Of a stretch of 47,723 nucleotides of DNA, positions 1 through 9,991 are shown piece by piece. Positions within the stretch are counted from its first letter, which is position 1, and every line of letters begins with the position of its first letter. The notes beneath the pieces were generated by a model. The model was not told where the DNA came from and ran no database searches. It saw only the letters and a list, made by a program, of their open reading frames with translations. Both the position numbers and the translations under genes were made by a program. The stretch spans positions 13,003-60,725 of the forward strand of contig NZ_JPMX01000064.1 in the NCBI RefSeq assembly GCF_000761485.1. Reading direction: 5' to 3'. Source of the DNA: Modestobacter caceresii. Its GTDB lineage: Bacteria; Actinomycetota; Actinomycetes; Mycobacteriales; Geodermatophilaceae.

Positions 1-528
1 GGTGCGGGTCTGCACGCGGAGCTTGGCGTCGAGGTTGGACAGCGGCTCGTCCATCAGGAAGACCTGCGGCTTGCGCACGATCGCCCGCCCCATGGCGACC
101 CGCTGGCGCTGACCACCGGACAGTGCCTTCGGCTTGCGGTCCAGGTAGGGCTCCAGGTCCAGCAGCCTGGCCGCCTCCTCCACCCGGGCGCGGCGCTCCT
201 CCTTGCCCATCCCGGCGATCTTCAGCGCGAAGCCCATGTTGTCCGCGACGGTCATGTGCGGGTAGAGCGCGTAGTTCTGGAACACCATCGCGATGTCCCG
301 GTCCTTCGGCTCGACGTCGGTGACGTCCTTGTCCCCGATCCGGATCGCGCCGCCGTCGACCTCCTCCAGGCCGGCGAGCATCCGCAGCGAGGTCGACTTG
401 CCGCACCCGGAGGGGCCGACGAGGACCAGGAACTCGCCGTCCTCGATCTGCAGCTCGAGCTGGTCGACCGCCGGCTTGTCGCTGCCGGGGTAGAGCCGGG
501 TCGCTCGGTCATAGGTGACGGTCGCCAT
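1..528 (-). CDS. sugar ABC transporter ATP-binding protein (MsmX/UgpC type), 3' end outside window
   Basis: This is the nucleotide-binding subunit that powers a carbohydrate ABC importer on the cytoplasmic face. The ATG at 528 has a GGAG ribosome binding site about 8 nt upstream. The 176 visible residues contain Walker [10 protein letters not shown] (about 38-46), a Q-loop in VFQNYALYP, the ABC signature LSGGQ (136-140) and Walker B VFLMDEP (156-162), followed by the D-loop SNLD. The usual family length is about 370 residues, so the C-terminal half, with the OB-like regulatory domain, lies beyond the left edge. It follows the arabinofuranosidase gene by about 107 bp on the same strand. It may serve the two permeases upstream, but ATPases of this type are often shared between several sugar importers. 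Confidence 0.95.
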   Translation of the reverse strand, partial: MATVTYDRATRLYPGSDKPAVDQLELQIEDGEFLVLVGPSGCGKSTSLRMLAGLEEVDGGAIRIGDKDVTDVEPKDRDIAMVFQNYALYPHMTVADNMGFALKIAGMGKEERRARVEEAARLLDLEPYLDRKPKALSGGQRQRVAMGRAIVRKPQVFLMDEPLSNLDAKLRVQTRT

Positions 529-635
529 CGGGCGCACTCCTGGTGGTCGGGGATGCCGGGGATCCGGGCAAGGCGGACGAGGGAGAGGAGATCGGGTGCT
601 CGGCGGGCGGGGCCGCTGAGCAGGCGGGCCGGGGG

Positions 636-2147
636 TCAGCCAAGGGAGACCGCCGTCCAGGACACCGGGGGCAGCTCGATGGTGAGGACGCCGTCCTGCA
701 GGTGGGCGCTCTTGTTCGTCACCGGGGCGACCCGGGTCGGCTCGGCCAGGGTGTTGACCGCGTAGGGGTCGTCGTCGTTCAGGGTGTGCGTCTCCAGGAC
801 GCGCACGTCGCCGAGGCTGCGGGCGTCGACGGTCACCGTCGTCGGCCCCTCGATCGCCCGGTTGACCAGGAAGACCGCCGTGGCGCCGGTCTCCGGGTCG
901 TGGGTGGCGACCGCGTCGACCAGGGGGACGTCGCCGTGCTCGGTCGTGCGGTACGTCTCGCTCGACAGCTCGACGCGCAGCGCGCTGCCCCGGGCCAGGC
1001 GGGAGGTCAGCGCGAAGGGGAAGAACGTCGTCTGCCGCCAGGCCGGGCCACCGGGCTCGGTCATGATCGGCGCGATGACGTTGACCAGCTGCGCCAGGCT
1101 GGCGGAGGTGACCCGGTCGGCGTGCTTGAGCAGCGAGATGAGCAGGCTGCCGACGACGACGGCGTCGGCGACGTGGTAGGCGTCCTCGAGCAGCCGCGGT
1201 GCGTAGGGCCACTGCTCGATGTCGGTGATCTGATCCTCGGCGTGGAAGCGCTCCTGGTACCAGACGTTCCACTCGTCGAAGGCGATGTTGATCGTCTTGG
1301 CGCTGCGCAGCTCCGCCTTGACGTGGTCGGCGGTGGCGACGACGGACTCGATGAAGTGGTCCATGTCGACGGCCGAGGCGAGGAAGCCGGCCAGGTCGCC
1401 GTTGCGCTCGGCGTAGTAGGCGTGGCAGGAGATGAAGTCGACGTCCTCGTACGTGTGCTCCAGCACGGTGCGCTCCCACGCCCCGAACGTGGGCATGGCG
1501 GAGTTGGAGCTGCCGCAGACCACGAGCTCGACCGACGGGTCCAGCTGGCGCATGGCCTTGGCGGCCTGGGCGGCGATCTTCCCGTAGTCCTCCGCGCTGC
1601 GGTGCCCCAGCTGCCACGGGCCGTCCATCTCGTTGCCCAGGCACCACATCTTCACGCCGAAGGGCTCCGTGGTGCCGTCGGCGATCCGCTGGTCCGACAG
1701 GGCCGACCCGGACCGGACGTTGCTGTACTCGAGGAGGTCGAGGGCCTCCAGCACACCACGGGTGCCGAGGTTGACGGCCAGCATCAGCTCGCTGCCCGCC
1801 TTGTCGTTCCAGCGGGCGAACTCGTGCAGGCCGACCTGGTTGGTCTCCAGCGAGTGCCAGGCCAGGTCCAGGCGCTTCGGCCGGTCCTCCCGCGGCCCGA
1901 CGCCGTCCTCCCACCGGTAGCCGGAGACGAAGTTGCCGCCGGGGTAGCGGATGGTCGAGACCCCGAGCTCGCGGACCAGCTCCAGCACGTCGGTCCGGAA
2001 GCCCTCCTCGTCGGCCGTCGGGTGGCCGGGCTCGTAGAGGCCGTCGTAGACGCAGCGGCCCAGGTGCTCGACGAAGGAGCCGAAGACCCGTCGGTGGACG
2101 GCTCCGATCGTGAAGCGGGGGTCGAGCGTCAGCTGTGCAGTGGGCAT
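636..2147 (-). CDS. abfA: alpha-L-arabinofuranosidase, glycoside hydrolase family 51
   Basis: The 503-residue enzyme releases terminal arabinofuranose from arabinan or arabinoxylan fragments with retention of configuration. The opening [19 protein letters not shown] and the following [14 protein letters not shown] are typical of GH51. The acid/base glutamate is E173 in CLGNEMDG, and the nucleophile is E292 in FDEWNVWY; both lie where the family places them. The C-terminal part is the beta-sandwich seen in GH51. There is no signal peptide, so the enzyme is intracellular and acts on imported oligosaccharides. The ATG has GAGGA about 7 nt upstream. It lies 138 bp downstream of the second permease gene and is probably part of the same operon. 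Confidence 0.95.
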   Translation of the reverse strand: MPTAQLTLDPRFTIGAVHRRVFGSFVEHLGRCVYDGLYEPGHPTADEEGFRTDVLELVRELGVSTIRYPGGNFVSGYRWEDGVGPREDRPKRLDLAWHSLETNQVGLHEFARWNDKAGSELMLAVNLGTRGVLEALDLLEYSNVRSGSALSDQRIADGTTEPFGVKMWCLGNEMDGPWQLGHRSAEDYGKIAAQAAKAMRQLDPSVELVVCGSSNSAMPTFGAWERTVLEHTYEDVDFISCHAYYAERNGDLAGFLASAVDMDHFIESVVATADHVKAELRSAKTINIAFDEWNVWYQERFHAEDQITDIEQWPYAPRLLEDAYHVADAVVVGSLLISLLKHADRVTSASLAQLVNVIAPIMTEPGGPAWRQTTFFPFALTSRLARGSALRVELSSETYRTTEHGDVPLVDAVATHDPETGATAVFLVNRAIEGPTTVTVDARSLGDVRVLETHTLNDDDPYAVNTLAEPTRVAPVTNKSAHLQDGVLTIELPPVSWTAVSLG

Positions 2148-2285
2148 GGGGGTTCCTCGACGTGGGGGCGGCCGGGCCGCGCGGTGGGGTGACGGGCCTG
2201 GAACAGGTCCGTCAGAGGGAGGTGGGCGGGCAGCACGAGGCCGTGTGCCGCACCGGCCGGGGCCCGGTGGCGGGCCGCCGGGGAG

Positions 2286-3209
2286 CTACTTGAGGCTGCC
2301 GATGGACAGGCCGCCCTGCCAGTACCTCTGCAGACCGAGGAAGGCGGCGATCAGCGGGATGATCGACACGAGGGACCCGACGACGATCAGCGTGTAGAGC
2401 GAGACGCCGCCGCCGTTGTTGGCCCCGGCGAGCCCCTGCCAGAGGTTGATCCCGACGGTGATCGGGAAGAGCTCGGAGTCCGACAGGACGGCGAGGGGCA
2501 GGAAGTAGTTGTTCCAGGTGCCCACGACCGACAGCAGCAGCACCGTCACGATCGCCGGGCGCATGAGGGGCAGCGCGACCTGGAAGAACGTCCGGAACTC
2601 CCCCGCGCCGTCCATCCGGGCCGCGTCCAGCAGCTCGTCGGGCACGCCGTCGGCGGTGTAGACCCGCATCAGGTAGACGCCGAACGGGCTGAGCATCGAC
2701 GGCAGGATCACCGCCCACGGGGTGTTGGTGAGCTCGACCTCCGACAGCATCACGAACGTGGGGATGACCAGCGCGGTCATCGGCACCATCACCGCGCCGA
2801 GCAGCAGCGCGAAGGACACCCGGCGGCCCGGGAAGTCGAACTTGGCGAACGCGTACCCGGCGAGCACGGCCAGGACGGTGGCCCCGATGCCGCCACCGAA
2901 GGCGTAGAGCAGCGAGTTGCCGAGCCACCTGAGGTAGATGCCGTCGTTGTAGGTGAACAGCGTCGAGAGGTTGTCGAAGAGGGCGAAGTCCTCCCCGAAC
3001 CACAGGGCACCGTTCGGCGAGTTGAACAGCCCGCCGGGGGTCTTGGTGCTGGCCACGACGAGGAACCACAGCGGCAGCACGAAGTAGAGGACGAGGAAGG
3101 CCAGGAACAGGTGCGAGCCGGTACGACGCCGACGCGGGCGTCGGGCACGGCGCTCCCGGGGGGCGTCGACCGCGTCGTCGGCGCGGACGGGGCTGGACAG
3201 GACGCTCAC
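2286..3209 (-). CDS. carbohydrate ABC transporter permease, MalG type
   Basis: Inner-membrane subunit of a sugar importer, 307 residues from a GTG start. The GTG overlaps the stop codon of the preceding permease gene by 4 bp (GTGA), which decides the start and implies translational coupling. An Arg-rich N-terminus (RRARRPRRRR) precedes the first membrane helix (LFLAFLVLYFVLPLWFLVVA). About six helices follow. The EAA loop reads DAARMDGAGEFRTFFQVALP, which docks the ATPase. The family normally has about 270-300 residues. It pairs with the MalF-type gene directly upstream. The substrate is inferred to be arabino-oligosaccharides from the GH51 neighbour. Confidence 0.93.
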   Translation of the reverse strand: MSVLSSPVRADDAVDAPRERRARRPRRRRTGSHLFLAFLVLYFVLPLWFLVVASTKTPGGLFNSPNGALWFGEDFALFDNLSTLFTYNDGIYLRWLGNSLLYAFGGGIGATVLAVLAGYAFAKFDFPGRRVSFALLLGAVMVPMTALVIPTFVMLSEVELTNTPWAVILPSMLSPFGVYLMRVYTADGVPDELLDAARMDGAGEFRTFFQVALPLMRPAIVTVLLLSVVGTWNNYFLPLAVLSDSELFPITVGINLWQGLAGANNGGGVSLYTLIVVGSLVSIIPLIAAFLGLQRYWQGGLSIGSLK

Positions 3210-4162
3210 TTGAGGAACCCCCCACGCTTGCGGGTCAGGAAGAGGAAGACGTAGACGCCGATGAACACCACGATGCCCAGGGCGAAGGAGATGGCCGAGG
3301 CGTAGTTGAACTGGGCGAACCGGAACGCCAGGTTGAAGGCGTAGACGTTCGGGGTGATGTCGGTGGTGATCGACCCGTTGGAGATCGGCAGCAGCACCTG
3401 TGGCTCGGTGAAGAACTGCAGGGTGCCGATGACGGCGAACACCAGGATCAGGACGAGCGCCGCGCTGATCATCGGGATCTTGATCCGGGTGGCGATCTGC
3501 CAGGCCTTCGCGCCGTCCATCCGGGCGGCCTCGTAGATGGCCGGGTCGATCCCCTGCAGCGCCGCGTAGATGATGATCATGTAGTAGCCGGCCCACTGCC
3601 AGGTCACCACGTTCGTCAGCCCGTAGAACAGGTTGTCCGGGCTCAGCAGGAACGGTGCGCTCTCCCCGAACAGCTGCTCCAGCGGCCCGAAGTTCGGGCT
3701 GTACAGGAAGCCCCACAGCACTGCGCCGATGACGGCGGGGATCGCGTAGGGCACGAAGATCATGAGCCGGGAGAACTTGGCGAAGCGGCTGGTGAGCGAG
3801 TCGAGCACCAGCGCGGCGACCAGTGCGACCAGCATCTGGGCCGGGATGACCACGATGGCGAAGCGCACGACGAACCAGACGCCGGACAGGAACGCCGGGT
3901 CGGTGAAGGCCCGGCTGTAGTTGGCCAGTCCGGCGAACTCCTCGCCCGTGGCCAGGCCGTTGGTGAAGAGGCTGAGGTAGAAGGCGTACACCAGCGGGCC
4001 GACCAGGAACAGCAGGAAGACCACGGCGAACGGGGCCAGGAACAGCCAGCCGACCATCCGGTTGCCCCGCCGCTTGCGCCGGGGTGTGCCCCGCCGTCCG
4101 GTGACCGCCGTGGCGCCTGCCGGCGGAGGCACCGGCCGTTCTGCCGTGTCCAGCGTTGCCAT
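3206..4162 (-). CDS. carbohydrate ABC transporter permease, MalF type
   Basis: Partner permease of the sugar importer, 318 residues from the ATG at 4162. A GTG directly before it (4165) could be used instead and would add one residue. A basic N-terminus (GRRGTPRRKRRGNR) leads into the first helix (MVGWLFLAPFAVVFLLFLVG). Six membrane segments are visible. The conserved EAA loop is EAARMDGAKAWQIATRIKIP. No strong ribosome binding site is visible. A large intergenic hairpin (4201-4243) separates it from the binding-protein gene. The stop overlaps the start of the next permease. Confidence 0.93.
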   Translation of the reverse strand: MATLDTAERPVPPPAGATAVTGRRGTPRRKRRGNRMVGWLFLAPFAVVFLLFLVGPLVYAFYLSLFTNGLATGEEFAGLANYSRAFTDPAFLSGVWFVVRFAIVVIPAQMLVALVAALVLDSLTSRFAKFSRLMIFVPYAIPAVIGAVLWGFLYSPNFGPLEQLFGESAPFLLSPDNLFYGLTNVVTWQWAGYYMIIIYAALQGIDPAIYEAARMDGAKAWQIATRIKIPMISAALVLILVFAVIGTLQFFTEPQVLLPISNGSITTDITPNVYAFNLAFRFAQFNYASAISFALGIVVFIGVYVFLFLTRKRGGFLK

Positions 4163-4200
4163 CACCGTCTCGCTCTCGTTCGTCCTGGGGAGGTGGGGGT

Positions 4201-4243
4201 GTCCGGTCCCGGAGGGGGCGCTGCGCCCCCTCCGGGACCGGAC
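4201..4243 (-). terminator. long intergenic palindrome between binding-protein and permease genes
   Basis: There are two perfectly complementary 21-base arms around a single central T, from 4201 to 4243. There is no T-run on the minus strand. It lies 27 bp after the binding-protein stop and 38 bp before the first permease. Inference: a partial terminator or mRNA stabiliser that raises the binding-protein level relative to the permeases, as known for maltose-type operons. Confidence 0.7.
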
Positions 4244-4269
4244 GGAGTCGTCCGGCTGGGCCGACCGCC

Positions 4270-5628
4270 TCAGTTGAGGGTGAAGCCCTGCTGCTCGGCG
4301 TAGGCCTCCATCTCCGCCTGCAGGTCGTCCAGCGCCTCCGAGCCGGTCTTCTCACCGGCGTTGATGGCGGCGATCTCCTCGGTGAACTGCGCGTAGAACG
4401 TGGTGCCGAAGGGGCTGTAGGTCGACCCCTCGTAGGCGTTCGCCGCCGGGATGTAGACGTCCTTGTTGGCCGTCTGGCCGTCGAAGAAGTCCGACTGGTG
4501 GTCGATGAACTCCTGCGAGTTCAGCACCGACTGGTTCAGCGGGAAGATCGTCTGCGACGTCCACCCGTCGGTCAGCGACGGCTCGTCGGCGTAGAGCTCC
4601 ATCGCCACCTGCGCGGCCAGCTCCGGGTCCTCCGCCTGGCTGGTCACCGCGAGGACCGAACCACCCCAGTTGACCGAGACGGGGTTGGCCGGGTCCCACT
4701 GCGGCAGCGGGGCGACGCGCCAGGTGCCCGCGTCCGCGCCCTCACCCGCGCCGGCGCCGGTCAGGTAGCCGGGCGCCCAGGCGGCGGAGATGTAGGTGGC
4801 GTAGTCGCCGTTGATCGCACCGGAGATGTACTCGGTGGTGAACTGGTCCTGGGTGCCGATGAGCCCGTCCTCGACCAGGCCGGCCCAGTAGTCCAGCACC
4901 TCCTTGCTCTCCGGGCTGTTGAGGTCGATCTCCAGCTCGGTCGGGTTCGCCGAGTCGTAGGTCCACGGCTCCGCGCCGTTCTGCTGCATCAGCGCCACGG
5001 TGGGGGCCGGGACGTTCGCCGGGAGGTCGCCCATCAGCGGCCCACCGGCCGCCTTCAGCTCCTCCGCCGCGGCCCGGTACTCGTCCCAGGTGGTGGGCGG
5101 GGTGATGCCGTACTGGTCGAAGACGTCCTGGCGGTACATCATCGCCATCGGGCCACCGTCGATCGGGATGCCGTACACCGCATCGCCGCTGGAGACGTCG
5201 CGCCAGGCACCCTCGCCGAAGTTGCCCTCGACCTCGCTGGCGCCGTGCTCGCTCAGGTCGACCAGCGCCTCCTGCAGGGCGAAGACCGGGACGGTGTCGG
5301 TCTCGAGCATGATCACGTCCGGGGCGCCGCGGCCGGCCGAGACGGCGGTCTGGAACTTGGCGTACTCGTCGGCCCCCTGGCCGGCGTTGGTGAGGCAGAC
5401 CTGCACGTCGGTGTGGGTGTCGTTGAAGTTCTCCACCACCGTCTTCATGTTCGGGTACCACGCCCACACGGAGACGACCGGCGCGTCCGCGTTGGCGATC
5501 GGCACGCTGCACGACCCACCGCCGCCGCCGCTGGCGGCGGCCTCGCCGTCCCCGCCGCCGCCACAGGCGGTGAGGCTGGTCATGACGGTCCCCGCACCGA
5601 ACAGTGCGGTCATGATCTTCTTGTTCAC
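4270..5628 (-). CDS. extracellular sugar-binding lipoprotein of ABC importer (family 1 solute-binding protein)
   Basis: Substrate-capturing subunit, 452 residues from the GTG at 5628. This start gives a proper lipoprotein signal: charged VNKK, a hydrophobic core, and the lipobox LTAC with Cys22 as the lipidated residue, followed by a Gly/Ser-rich linker. Starting at the internal ATG (5613) would lose the positive residues. The mature part has the usual MalE-like pattern (VSVWAWYPNMKTVVENFN near the start, YGIPIDGGPMAMMYRQDVFD in the middle, a C-terminal alpha-helical ending). It is the first gene of the importer operon. A leader of about 225 nt separates it from the candidate promoter and operator at 5843-5888. 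Sugar specificity is inferred only from the GH51 neighbour. Confidence 0.93.
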   Translation of the reverse strand: MNKKIMTALFGAGTVMTSLTACGGGGDGEAAASGGGGGSCSVPIANADAPVVSVWAWYPNMKTVVENFNDTHTDVQVCLTNAGQGADEYAKFQTAVSAGRGAPDVIMLETDTVPVFALQEALVDLSEHGASEVEGNFGEGAWRDVSSGDAVYGIPIDGGPMAMMYRQDVFDQYGITPPTTWDEYRAAAEELKAAGGPLMGDLPANVPAPTVALMQQNGAEPWTYDSANPTELEIDLNSPESKEVLDYWAGLVEDGLIGTQDQFTTEYISGAINGDYATYISAAWAPGYLTGAGAGEGADAGTWRVAPLPQWDPANPVSVNWGGSVLAVTSQAEDPELAAQVAMELYADEPSLTDGWTSQTIFPLNQSVLNSQEFIDHQSDFFDGQTANKDVYIPAANAYEGSTYSPFGTTFYAQFTEEIAAINAGEKTGSEALDDLQAEMEAYAEQQGFTLN

Positions 5629-5842
5629 GGGAGGTCCCTCTCGGAGTGACGGCCACGGACGCCGTCGTCGGTGGCTGGAGCCGGCTGCACGTCCGGCTCC
5701 CGGTGGAGCGAGGTGCGACGAGCTGCAGTGGGCGAGGGTGTCGCCCAGCGCCGCGCGCAGGTCCACCCGGTCGCTGGGTGGTGACCGGGAGAAGGCGCCG
5801 GAGCGCCGCACACGTTGGCGACTGTGCCGTGGAGCACCTTCT

Positions 5843-5852
5843 ACAACGTTGT
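5843..5852. promoter_or_regulatory. candidate LacI-family operator ACAACGTTGT
   Basis: Perfect 10-bp palindrome with the central CG typical of LacI-family operators. It lies just downstream of the predicted -10 element, so it would cover the transcription start of the binding-protein operon. The LacI-type regulator is the next gene upstream. No second perfect copy was found nearby. Confidence 0.55.
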
Positions 5853-5859
5853 GAAGAGC

Positions 5860-5888
5860 AATGTGGTCCATCCCACGACCGGTGTCAA
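5860..5888 (-). promoter_or_regulatory. candidate promoter of the arabino-oligosaccharide importer operon
   Basis: On the minus strand a perfect TTGACA (5888 to 5883) is followed after 17 bp by CACATT (5865 to 5860), which matches the -10 consensus only in part. The predicted start, near 5853, is at the edge of the ACAACGTTGT palindrome. The rest of the gap from 5629 to 6007 shows no gene and would be the long 5' leader plus the 3' flank of the regulator. Confidence 0.5.
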
Positions 5889-6007
5889 GAGGGCACTTCG
5901 CAACGCGCCGACGTGGCAGGCGGGCACGCCGCCGGACCGCCCGAGCGACCGGCTCGAGCGCTCGTCCCGGGGACGGCGCCCGGACCGGACGCCCGGCGAT
6001 CCAGGCC

Positions 6008-7006
6008 TCAGGTCGACTCGCGCTGGACGATCGAGTAGCCCACTTCCACGTGCTGCGGGGCGATGCCCCGGTCGGCGATCCGCTGCACGACCGCCTCGAC
6101 GGCCCGCTCGGCGATCTCCCGGCGCCCCGGGTCGACGGTGGTGAGCGTCGGCTGGGAGAACATGCCGTCGTCGGTGTTGTCGAAGCCGATCACCGCGACG
6201 TCGTCGGGGACCCGCCGGCCGGCCGCGATCAGGGCGTGCATGGCCCCCAGGGCGAGGGTGTCGTTGAAGGCGAACACGGCGTCGAAGTCCACCCCGGAGG
6301 TGATCAGCGCCTGCGCCGCCTCGGCACCCTCCCGGCGGTGCCACAGCTCGGCGGGGCCCAGCAGTCGCTCGTCGAACGGGATGCCCGCCGCGTCGAGCGC
6401 CGCCCGGTACCCCTGCAGCCGCAGCCCGGCCGAGCCGATCACCTCGCCGGGGTGGGACCCGACGACCGCGATGCGCCGGCGACCGCGGGCGAGGAGGTGC
6501 TCGGTGGCGGCCCGTGCGGCCGCCACGTTCTGCATGGTCACGTGGTCGACGGAGGGGTGGAAGAGGCGTTCCCCGAGCAGCACCAGCGGGGTGTCGATCT
6601 CGACCAGCGCGGCGTCCTCGGCGCTGAGCCCCAGCGGGCTGAACAGCAGCCCGTCGACCATCCGGAGCCGGGCGCTGCCGAGCAGGTCGAGCTCCCGTTT
6701 GCGGTCCCGGTTGGTCTGCTCGATGAGGACGACCAGGCCCCGGCGCTCGGCCGCCCGGATCACCTCGTCGGCGAGCTCGGCGAAGTAGGGCAGCCGCAGC
6801 TCGGGGACGGCGAGGCTGATCGCGTCGCTGCGGCCCGACCGGAGGCTGCGCGCGGATAGGTTCGGCTGGTACCCCAGCTCCGCGATGGCCTCCTGCACGC
6901 GCTGCCGGGTGCTGGGGCGGACGTGCGGGTAGTCGTTCACCACGTTCGACACCGTCTTGAAGGAGACCCCCGCAAGGCGGGCCACGTCGTGCAGTGTGGC
7001 GACCAC
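6008..7006 (-). CDS. LacI-family transcriptional regulator
   Basis: DNA-binding repressor of 332 residues, starting at the GTG at 7006, where GGGAGG lies about 9 nt upstream. The helix-turn-helix (LHDVARLAGVSFKTVSNVVN, about 5-24) and hinge region (GYQPNLSARSLRSGRS) are standard for the family. The remainder is a periplasmic-binding-protein-like effector domain, with AVIGFDNTDDGMFSQPTLTTV near the C-terminus. It precedes the importer operon on the same strand, so it is the likely arabinose or arabinobiose-responsive repressor of that operon. The ligand is inferred from context. Confidence 0.93.
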   Translation of the reverse strand: MVATLHDVARLAGVSFKTVSNVVNDYPHVRPSTRQRVQEAIAELGYQPNLSARSLRSGRSDAISLAVPELRLPYFAELADEVIRAAERRGLVVLIEQTNRDRKRELDLLGSARLRMVDGLLFSPLGLSAEDAALVEIDTPLVLLGERLFHPSVDHVTMQNVAAARAATEHLLARGRRRIAVVGSHPGEVIGSAGLRLQGYRAALDAAGIPFDERLLGPAELWHRREGAEAAQALITSGVDFDAVFAFNDTLALGAMHALIAAGRRVPDDVAVIGFDNTDDGMFSQPTLTTVDPGRREIAERAVEAVVQRIADRGIAPQHVEVGYSIVQREST

Positions 7007-7187
7007 GTGCCCGTTCCTCCCGTTGCGACCAGGCCCTCCGGCGCTGACTCGGCAGACCCGGGGGGTTCCCGGCCTCGGCGCTCTGGTCCTCCGGGAGACT
7101 GCCACAGCGCGACGTCCCCGGGGACCCCGGACGTGGCGCCGCACACCCTCGGGTGACGGCGCCGAGCCCGTCCGCCGGGCGGCGGCA

Positions 7188-7193
7188 TAGATT
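7188..7193 (+). promoter_or_regulatory. -10 element of selD (leaderless type)
   Basis: TAGATT ends 8 nt before the GTG start of selD. No ribosome binding site lies between, so the transcript probably begins at or next to the start codon. No convincing -35 is visible. Confidence 0.5.
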
Positions 7194-7201
7194 CGACGAC
7201 C

Positions 7202-8209
<1,008 letters not shown>

Positions 8210-8374
8210 GCTCCAGGGGGCGCCCAGCGTGTCCCCGGCGACGCGCCGGGCGACCAGTCGCTCCCGCGCCGGACGACGTCCCCGACCGGCCCCGACCACT
8301 GCCATCCTCCCGGCGGGCCCGCGGCCCGCGACGAGGCGGCCCGCTGATCGACCGGCCCGTCGAGAGGGCAGGTC

Positions 8375-8953
8375 ATGCGGACGACGACACGATCCTGGAT
8401 CTGCGGCAGCACCGGGCTGGCGCTGCTCCTGCTGGGGGCCGGCCCGGCCGCGGCAGCGCCGCCCGGCCCGGACTCCGGGAGCGGGCCGCCGGACAGTGCC
8501 ATCGGCTACGCCACCGCCCTGCTGTACGGCGAGAACCGGACCGGCGAGGGCGGCGCGGAGAGCCTGTTCGAGGCCTACGCACCGGCCGGCGTGCCGGCGT
8601 TCGCCCGGGGCGAGGTGTTCATCGGGGGCTACGAGTGCCTCACCGAGGGCTCGGTGCCGGCGCAGGTGACCGGATTGGCGTCCGCACGGGCCACCGGCTG
8701 GCTCCGCTACGACTGCGGCTCCGCGGAGGGCACGGTGCGGGGGTACGCCGTCGTGCACCTGGCCTGGACCGGACAGGGCGAGGTCACCGAGCACTCCTGG
8801 ACCGACGAGATGGGCTGCACCGTCACCTTGCAGGTCCGCCCGGCCCGGGTCACCGGCGGCATGCTCGCCGTGGTGCCCGGCGTCGGGTCGGCGGTGCTCA
8901 CCCTCAACGCGCCGGACGACGCCGACATCCGGCAGGAACGGGTCACCTGCTGA
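8375..8953 (+). CDS. small secreted protein of unknown function
   Basis: The 192-residue protein has a clear export signal: Arg-containing n-region, hydrophobic core ([15 protein letters not shown]), and a likely cleavage near AAAA-APPGP at about residues 28-29. The mature part has four cysteines (YECL, YDCG, MGCT and the C-terminal VTC), which could form two disulfides outside the cell. GAGAGGG lies upstream of the ATG. I do not recognise a family. Composition matches the surrounding genes. It stands alone between selD and the oxidoreductase. Confidence 0.8.
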   Translation: MRTTTRSWICGSTGLALLLLGAGPAAAAPPGPDSGSGPPDSAIGYATALLYGENRTGEGGAESLFEAYAPAGVPAFARGEVFIGGYECLTEGSVPAQVTGLASARATGWLRYDCGSAEGTVRGYAVVHLAWTGQGEVTEHSWTDEMGCTVTLQVRPARVTGGMLAVVPGVGSAVLTLNAPDDADIRQERVTC

Positions 8954-9009
8954 GCGGACCACCCCCGGGGGCGGGGGTGACCCACGTCGCAGCGCCGGCG
9001 GCACTCGGT

Positions 9010-9015
9010 TAGCGT
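9010..9015 (+). promoter_or_regulatory. -10 element of the MDR oxidoreductase gene (leaderless type)
   Basis: TAGCGT ends 6 nt before the ATG at 9022, with no ribosome binding site between. No consensus -35 is visible. Confidence 0.5.
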
Positions 9016-9021
9016 CCGCTC

Positions 9022-9987
9022 ATGCTCGCTGCGTTCGTCGCCACCCCCGCCCCTGAGGACCCGCTCTCCGTGCTGGAGGTCGGTGACCGGCCGGAGCCGG
9101 AAGCCCCGGAGGGCTGGACGACGGTCCAGGTGAAGGCCGTCTCGCTGAACCACCACGACCTGTTCAGCCTCCAGGGCATCGGCCTGCCGCAGGAGCGGAT
9201 GCCGATGATCCTGGGCACCGACGCGGCCGGCACCGACCCGGACGGCAACGAGGTCGTGGTGCACGGCGTCGTCGCCAGCCCGGGCTGGACCGGTGACGAG
9301 ACGATGGACCCGAAGCGGTCGCTGTTCTCCGAGGTGCACCAGGGGACGATGGCCGAGCGGGTCGTCGTCCCGAAGCGGAACGTCGTCCCCAAGCCGGCCG
9401 AGCTCTCCTTCGCCGAGGCGGCCTGCCTGCCCACCGCCTGGCTGACCGCCTACCGGATGCTGTTCGTCCGCTCCGGGCTGCGCCCCGGGTCCACGGTCCT
9501 CGTGCAGGGGGCCAGCGGTGGCGTGGCCACGGCGCTGATCAAGCTCGGCAGCGCAGCCGGCTACCGGGTCTGGGTCACCGGCCGCAGCGAGGAGAAGCGG
9601 GCGGCGGCGCTCGCGCTGGGGGCGGACCAGGCGTTCGAGACCGGCGCCCGGCTGCCCCAGCGGGTGGACGGCGTGATGGAGACCGTCGGCGAGGCCACCT
9701 GGAGCCACAGCATCAAGTCGCTGAAGCCCGGCGGTGTGGTGGTGACCTGCGGGGCGACCACCGGCTTCAACCCCGGCGCCGAGCTGAACCGGGTGTTCTT
9801 CACCCAGCTGTCGGTGATCGGCTCGACGATGGGCACCCGGGACGAGTTGGACGACCTGATCCAGATGTGCCGGATCACCGGGGTACGGCCGCAGATCGAC
9901 GTCGAGCTGCCATTGTCGGAGGCCCGCGACGGCTTCGCACGGATGCTCGAGGGCCGCACCGCCGGGAAGATCGTCTTCACGATCTGA
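9022..9987 (+). CDS. zinc-independent medium-chain dehydrogenase/reductase (quinone oxidoreductase-like)
   Basis: NAD(P)H-dependent oxidoreductase of 321 residues with a GroES-like N-terminal domain (VKAVSLNHHDLFSLQGIG, ILGTDAAGTD) and a Rossmann domain whose nucleotide motif is VLVQGASGGVATALIKLG. The structural-zinc cysteine cluster of classical alcohol dehydrogenases is absent. The C-terminus ends with the family's usual EGRTAGKIVFTI. The substrate cannot be told from sequence. It converges on the MOSC gene with a gap of only 4 bp and no terminator between them. Confidence 0.9.
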   Translation: MLAAFVATPAPEDPLSVLEVGDRPEPEAPEGWTTVQVKAVSLNHHDLFSLQGIGLPQERMPMILGTDAAGTDPDGNEVVVHGVVASPGWTGDETMDPKRSLFSEVHQGTMAERVVVPKRNVVPKPAELSFAEAACLPTAWLTAYRMLFVRSGLRPGSTVLVQGASGGVATALIKLGSAAGYRVWVTGRSEEKRAAALALGADQAFETGARLPQRVDGVMETVGEATWSHSIKSLKPGGVVVTCGATTGFNPGAELNRVFFTQLSVIGSTMGTRDELDDLIQMCRITGVRPQIDVELPLSEARDGFARMLEGRTAGKIVFTI

Positions 9988-9991
9988 CCGG

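Noticed and set aside
543-2192. Long plus-strand open frame antisense to the arabinofuranosidase gene
   Set aside because: Shadow of the GH51 gene caused by high GC at third positions; Val/Gly/Arg-rich with no domain.
4156-5649. Plus-strand open frame across the binding-protein gene
   Set aside because: Antisense shadow of a lipoprotein gene with clear signal and family features.
8210-8374. Possible tRNA-Sec or SECIS element next to selD
   Set aside because: No long variable arm, no UCA anticodon loop and no matching acceptor arms were found.
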